From positions 1 to 56,438 of the forward strand of contig NZ_AFHO01000002.1 of NCBI RefSeq assembly GCF_000218525.1: a DNA stretch of 56,438 nt, in the 5' to 3' direction. This stretch comes from Mesomycoplasma ovipneumoniae SC01 (GTDB taxonomy: Bacteria > Bacillota_I > Bacilli_A > Mycoplasmatales > Metamycoplasmataceae). This document shows, piece after piece, positions 51,822-56,438 of this stretch; the stretch's first letter is position 1, and each line of letters begins with the position of its first letter. The position numbers and the translations under genes are program-made. The notes beneath the pieces are model-generated. The model ran no database searches and was not told the origin of the DNA. It worked only from the letters and a program-made list of their open reading frames with translations.

Positions 51822-52667
51822 ATGACAAAAGTCTTTTATTATCCAAGCTCAAAATTTGATTTTGCTGATCCTATTTTTGTTCTGGGTGGATTTGAATCAT
51901 TTCATTTAGGTCATCTTGAACTTCTTAAAAATGCAACAATTTTAGGGCAAAATGTTATCTTAATGCTGATTAGAGATCCATCAAAACTACCAAAAAATAC
52001 AGGCAAAAATTTCACTGATCTTAATGCTCGCATTCAAATGATGGCTAATTCAGGAGTTGAAAATATTTTAATTTTTGACTTTGATTCCAAAATGCAAGAA
52101 CTTGAGGGACAAGAATTTATTGAAATTTTTTTAAATTATGGTGCTAAATTTTTTGTTGTTGGCAAAAATTTTAGTTTTGGCAAAAACGCTAGTTGAAATT
52201 CGAAGAAATTACAAAATTTCTTCCCCAAAACTAAAATTATTGATCATTTAGCCGAAAACAATAAAAAAATTTCAACAAAAAATTTAAAACTTTTCCTTGA
52301 ATTTGGTGATTTTGAAAATTTAAATAAGTTTTTGGCTTCAAATTTTTTAGTTAGCACGTACATTAATCCAGAAGGAAAATTTGTCTGAGACTCAGCATTA
52401 ATCTGTCCTGCTTCAGGTATTTATCTTGGCTATTTTGTTAATATAAGTGAAAATATAAAATTTCCGGTCATTATTCATATAGAATTTGATAGCACAACCG
52501 GAAAAGTTCATTTTTTTGAACAGCCAAATACACATTCAGGTTTTCTTGAGATTATCAAGCAGATTCGCCTTATTTATTCACAAAAAAACAATGTCTTGAA
52601 AGATCAAGACATTGAAAATGCAAAGCACTTATTCAAAGAACAGCATACAAAAATTAGTCAAATTTAG
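51822..52667 (+). CDS. ribF: Bifunctional riboflavin kinase/FMN adenylyltransferase (degenerate kinase part)
   Basis: The 281-residue protein begins with the FAD-synthetase nucleotidyltransferase domain: VLGGFESFHLGHLELL (GxFDGxHxGH-like, His ~29), FFVVGKNFSFGK (~110). The C-terminal region should hold the riboflavin kinase beta barrel, but the PTAN-type motif and GRxLGFP are absent and only a weak 'LICPASGIYLGYF' remains. FAD synthesis is supported, FMN formation is doubtful. It starts 1 base after the HAD stop. The stop overlaps the convergent rpiR-type gene by 14 bases. Confidence 0.83.
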
Positions 52668-53469
52668 TTTTTCTATGTCAAACACGCATAAATTCGGTAT
52701 ATAAATCTGAGCGGTTAACATTTAGTTCTCTTTGAAGTTTTGTAGTTAATAAGTCTGCCACAAAAAGTTGGGATATTTTTGCACCAATCGAAAAAAGACT
52801 ATTATTTTGCTCTAAATTATCAACATAAACAACTTCTGAATATTGAGTTGGCTCGATTGAAATATTAGAAGTAATAAAAGTAGTATAAATTTGTTGTTGT
52901 TTTAATAATTTAGAAATCGTAAGTGCACTTTTTGAAGTCATAGAAGTTGAAAAAATAAATAAACAAGTATTCATAGGTGAATCAACTCAGGCAGCTATAT
53001 CTGTGATTGAATTAGCCCTAAAAGCATTTAAGTGTAAATTTCTTAAATTATTTGTAAATTCAGTTGCAGCTATTACGGATGCGCCAGCACCAAAAATAAT
53101 AATTTTATCCATTTTTAACATCATATTAGCAATTCGATTAATTTGATTAACATCTAAAATTGCCAAAGTTTTTTCAATGCTGTGAGCATAAAGTAGGTTT
53201 ATGTTCTCAATTTCATCATTTTCATTATATAAATTGTTTTCTTTATCGATTTTTAGTCATTCAATTACGAATTTTTTTAGTTCTTTAAAGTTATTAAAAC
53301 CAAGTTTTTTAGTTAATTGAGTAATTGTTCCGACGCTAATAAATAAAATTGCAGCAAGTTCGTTAATTGTAAGTTCCACAAACTTTTGTGGTTTTGTTTC
53401 TATGAAACGAATTATTAGTTTTTCAATATGTGTTAATTTAAAATTTTTCGAAATAGTAAGTACACTCAT
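52654..53469 (-). CDS. RpiR-family transcriptional regulator (HTH plus SIS domain)
   Basis: The 271-residue protein has an N-terminal HTH domain (residues ~1-75: ELAAILFISVGTITQLTKKLGFNNFKELKKF) and a C-terminal SIS sugar-isomerase domain (~110-250: DKIIIFGAGASVIAATEF, FIFSTSMTSKSAL) that binds phosphosugars. Such regulators control sugar uptake or catabolism genes. No target is adjacent, but the PTS/lactonase operon and ABC importer of this window are candidates. Trp TGA codons at 53254 and elsewhere. No upstream gene within 290 bases. Confidence 0.85.
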
Positions 53470-53759
53470 AATAATTTAATTATACTAAAAAAATAAAAAA
53501 AATTATATAAATTTTATAAATTTTTATACTATTAAAAAAATTTATAAAATCAAGGGGTAAAACTCCGAAAAAATTATTTTTAAACACAATTATAAAGTAA
53601 ATTTAGCACATTTATTTATATTTCATTAAAAAATTTTTCTCACATTTTATGATTCAACCTTAATTTTTATAAATTTAATATTAGCAAACCATTTTCCACC
53701 AAAATTCTCTGAGCTAAATTCACTTTTGATATGATCTTCAGCCTAAATTCGGAAAACTT
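53470..53759. other. AT-rich intergenic region with no supported gene
   Basis: The stretch is almost pure AT with several short inverted tracts (ATAAATTTTTATA near 53515). It contains AAATTCGGAAAAC at 53740, resembling the AAACTCGG ends of elements B and C, but nothing else supports an element. Confidence 0.4.
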
Positions 53760-54287
53760 TTACTCTTTTGGTGCCGCTTTTACTTTCCTTTTATAAGCTG
53801 ATGATTTTATTCCTAAAAATTCGTAGTGTTTTTGAAATACGTACGTGGATACAAAATTTCCCTCATTTTTGTAAATCTTATATAGGGCGTCGCGACCTTT
53901 TGCTTTTCGATTTAAAATGAAAGTTTTACTAATTCACTCAAGTAGTTTTTCATCATAAACTATTTCCTTTGGTGGTTTTTTCACCCTTATTTTTTCATAA
54001 ATCGAACTGCGATTAACATTTAAAATACTAGAAATTCTAGTGCTATTTTCGATTTTATCTTTATATTTTTCTTGTTCTTGTTTTCGTTTTTTAAGCTCCT
54101 CAACAACAATTGCGTGCTTAATCCCTGATCTTCTAAGAACATTTTCCACTATTTCTTGATAAATTACACGATCATTTTCAGAAAGATCGTTAATTGTATA
54201 TTTCCTTTTTGGTTTGCGTGGAGATTTGTTTTTCCCACTAGCACTTATTGGAGTTTTCATACCATTATTATAATACTTTTTTGCCAT
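53760..54287 (-). CDS. IS3-type transposase N-terminal fragment (orfA-like)
   Basis: The 175-residue frame begins MAKKYYNNGM, contains GKNKSPRKPKRKYTINDLSEND, and a long charged region, then ends KVKAAPKE. YYNNGM plus a following SGKK/PRKPK stretch occur in the intact IS3 transposase at 27368-28549 (IIRYYNNGMQDQ). The catalytic integrase half is absent. It is a truncated or orfA-only remnant of an IS3-type element. A decayed relative lies at 245-350. TAA ends it; no inverted repeats are visible nearby. Confidence 0.6.
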
Positions 54288-54666
54288 TTTGCTATCAAAT
54301 TATTGCCATATATATGCAAATTTCATTCTTTATTCACATTTTTATTTTTCGATTTATTTTGTAAATTTGTCTAAATTCTTCTTAAAAAGGTAAAATTTAA
54401 TTTTTAATCCTTTAGTTTCAGCAATTTTAATGTATTTAAGTTTCTCCTCAACTGCGAATTTGTATTGTTTCGTTTTGACACACCTTTTTTCGAATGCGTC
54501 TAAAATTAGTATTCTAACTTACTTACTTTTTTTTTTTTTTTATTGTACAATTTATTATTAGAATGAAACAAAATAATATTGACGTTACATTTTAACCCTT
54601 ATAGATTTAAGCTATAAATTAGTAAAAAAATGAACAATTTCATAATTTGGAGGACTTAACTAAATA
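54288..54666. other. Intergenic region with 15-base T tract and weak promoter
   Basis: A run of 15 T lies at 54527-54541. Further on, TTGACG and TATAGA, about 15 bases apart, form a possible plus-strand promoter for the gene at 54667. No gene is supported here. Confidence 0.4.
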
Positions 54667-55110
54667 ATGAAAACATTTAAAATAAACGAGGAAAAATTTC
54701 TTAAACCTACAGACTCATATCAAGTTGCTTATGAACAAATGTATTCACTCGATAAAAAAGTTATTGTATTAAAACCTTACAACCTTACTTATCAACAATT
54801 ACAAAGTACACCTATTAGAATAGTACTTTGCAGCACTTATTTTTATGGAGTTATTGCTGAATTTAGAATTACCCGGCAAACCCAAATTATTGAACTTTTT
54901 AAAATACTTCAACGCTTAGATTTTACTGAAAATTGAATTGCTAATATTTTAAACACAATACTAAACAATTGAGAAGATCAATTTAAAAATAAGGACCTAG
55001 AACTTTGAACTTTCCCAAATACACCAGAGAAATTTTACAAATCAGTATTTAACGACAAACAAGAACCCTACTGAAAAAATGGTTTTAGGGTTAGGGAAGT
55101 CAAATTCTAA
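54667..55110 (+). CDS. Hypothetical protein of 147 residues
   Basis: It begins MKTFKINEEKFLKPTDSYQV and uses at least five TGA codons as Trp (for example NWEDQF, ELWTFP), which strongly supports translation. It looks soluble, without signal peptide or membrane segments. TTTGGAGGA lies upstream, but 13 bases from the ATG, a long spacing. I recognise no family. It lies between transposase remnants and may be accessory. Confidence 0.6.
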
Positions 55111-55456
55111 CAAGTTAATTATTGCATGCAATTTTGAAACCCAGACTATAATAAATAATAAGCAATAAGTAGGAAAAAAGTTATTTAGTAGACGTTGCAT
55201 GTAAAGAGCATATAAGTAAAGCCGAACTTACAAAATAGAAATAGACCACATCCATCCACCTATTAATAACAAAATATTTACTTTAATAGTACTAATTTTG
55301 ACCTAAGTACTATTAAAGTATGTTTTGAGTATCTAGTTAATTTAAGAGCTACACAAAAATAAATATATTTTTTCATAATTTAAAGAATTTTAATGATTTT
55401 TCGTGAGTGTTTATAATTTTGTGTTTTAAATTTTTATGGATTTTTCAAATAGAAAT
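55111..55456. other. Intergenic region with one strong hairpin
   Basis: The only structure I see is the inverted repeat at 55280-55319. Otherwise the stretch is AT-rich with no supported reading frame. Confidence 0.5.
55280..55319. terminator. Long AT-rich hairpin
   Basis: ACTTTAATAGTACT and AGTACTATTAAAGT form a perfect 14-bp stem with a 12-base loop. It lies between a plus-strand gene and the minus-strand IS256 relic, where a bidirectional terminator is expected, although T runs are lacking. Confidence 0.45.
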
Positions 55457-56438
55457 CTAATTTAATTTTACATTATTTAATCGATTAGGGAAAATAATTT
55501 CTAATTGTTTTTTAATTGTATGTCAATTTCTTACCTGCCTTTGTCATTTTTTAGATGCATTTTGGAGCGCTAAATAAGTTATTTTTGAAAGGTAATTCAC
55601 ACTTTGAATTGCGTCTTCTATTTTTGTATTTTTCCTAATTAATTTATTCACTGATTCAATTGAATTTGTCGTATAAATTGCTTTTCTTAATTCATATGGA
55701 TATTTGAAAAATGTCGTTAATTCAACGAAATTTGTATACTAAAACCTGATAATTGAAGGATACTTTTAGCATCATTTTTTCACAAATTAATCAAGATTTT
55801 GCATTGCTGATTCTTGATTAATCGCTTGATAAATCTTTTTCATATCAGAGAGAAAGTCTTTTTTGTGTTTGTTAGAAACTTTTAAAAGCGAGTTTCTAAT
55901 TTGGTGAACAACATATTTTAACATCTGCTTCCGGGAAAACCGCTTCAATTGCTTGACTAATTCCGCTTAGATTATCGCAAGAAATTATTGTAACATCTTG
56001 CAGCCCGCCAGTTTTTAGTTCGCCAAAAACATCAACTCAATTACTTGCTGATTCGCTATTTTTAATCCAAAATCCTAGTACTTTTTTATTCCCCTGCCAA
56101 TCAATTGCGAGAATAAAATAAAGTGATTTTTTGACAAAAACACCGTTTTCTTTGACATTAAAAAACATCCCATCAATGTACAAAATTGGATAGGAATTCT
56201 CAACTTTTTTCGATTTTCACTTTTCAATTTCAGGTAATAATTTGTCAGTAATTGAAGAAATTCAGGCCTTACTTATTTCGTTTTTATAGATATTTTTTAT
56301 TGTGTTAGTAATATTTTCATATGACATCCCTGATGCAAAAAGCGAAAACACTTGCTCTTCAATATCCCCTAAATTTTTTTCGTATTTACCGAGTAATTTG
56401 TTCTCAAAAGTGCCATTTCGATCTCTTGGTATTTTTAG
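55457..56438 (-). pseudogene. IS256/mutator-type transposase, frameshifted, cut by window edge
   Basis: The minus strand encodes the C-terminal two thirds of a mutator-type transposase: YPILYIDGMFF (first Asp), TIISCDNLSGISQAIEAVFP (second Asp), YTTNSIESVNKLIRKN (Glu) and a helical tail ending NNVKLN. Frame is broken near 55913-55921 by an extra A in an A run, by TAA at 55787-55789 in place of Lys, and by further shifts near 55740. The 5' end lies outside the window. It cannot make an active enzyme. Confidence 0.85.

Overview
This window is from a wall-less mollicute that reads UGA as tryptophan. Almost every long gene is interrupted by in-frame TGA codons at sites where Trp fits, and the DNA is very AT-rich. 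An adjacent P97-like/P102-like adhesin pair, many lipoproteins with mycoplasmal lipoboxes, an IS3-type element and a P-loop/PTS gene set point to the Mycoplasma (Mesomycoplasma) hyopneumoniae group, such as M. hyopneumoniae, flocculare, dispar, ovipneumoniae or conjunctivae. I cannot fix the species from sequence alone.

Layout. 1-1250: decayed IS3-type fragment, then an unusually long tmRNA gene on the minus strand. 1296-8719: DUF2130 protein (-), Smr-domain protein (+), RNase J with a long Lys/Asn-rich tail, then uvrA. 8720-13228: a gap with two terminators and a poly-A promoter, then a three-gene cassette (unknown protein, polytopic membrane protein, lipoprotein with an M23/LytM-type metallopeptidase signature). 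13274-13835: repeat element copy A. 13914-17740 (-): ascorbate-type PTS (IIA, IIB, IIC) with a phosphotriesterase-like lactonase. 17989-18541: element copy B. 18662-23532: substrate-binding lipoprotein (-) divergent from an ABC ATPase and two permeases (+). 23542-24108: YigZ/IMPACT protein, followed by element copy C between duplicated yigZ 3' ends. 25010-27316: MacB-like ABC/FtsX protein. 27332-28673: an intact IS3-family element inserted in the loop of a terminator. 28689-33988: lipoprotein nuclease, SmpB, P-type Ca2+-type ATPase, TmcAL, YsxC. 34025-37679: a truncated paralog, its parent surface protein and a coiled-coil lipoprotein. 37894-38345: element copy D. 38350-46284 (-): a phase-variable DUF31 serine protease lipoprotein, currently out of frame at an (AG)11 tract, then the P102-like and P97-like adhesins. 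46549-52667 (+): short pheS, pheT, rpmF, five tRNAs (Asn, Glu, Val, Thr, Leu), truB, a Cof-type HAD phosphatase and ribF. 52654-56438: RpiR-type regulator, an IS3 transposase fragment, one unknown gene and an IS256-type transposase pseudogene running off the right edge.

The most unusual feature is a family of four related intergenic elements (A-D, about 0.45-0.7 kb). Each has a 16-18 base poly-A run directly upstream of a strong sigma-70-like promoter, a strong ribosome-binding site in front of a tiny reading frame (4-5 codons in three copies), and three conserved hairpins, one with a compensatory base-pair change. Imperfect terminal inverted repeats bound copies B and C, and those two copies are also flanked by long direct repeats of the neighbouring gene end. 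I do not recognise this family. It looks like a MITE-like element carrying a promoter and structured-RNA gene whose poly-A tract could be length-variable.

The genes combine core functions (trans-translation, RNA decay, repair, tRNA charging and modification, flavin supply) with nutrient uptake (ascorbate-type PTS, sugar-type ABC importer) and a variable host-interaction surface (P97/P102, DUF31 protease, nuclease and M23 lipoproteins).
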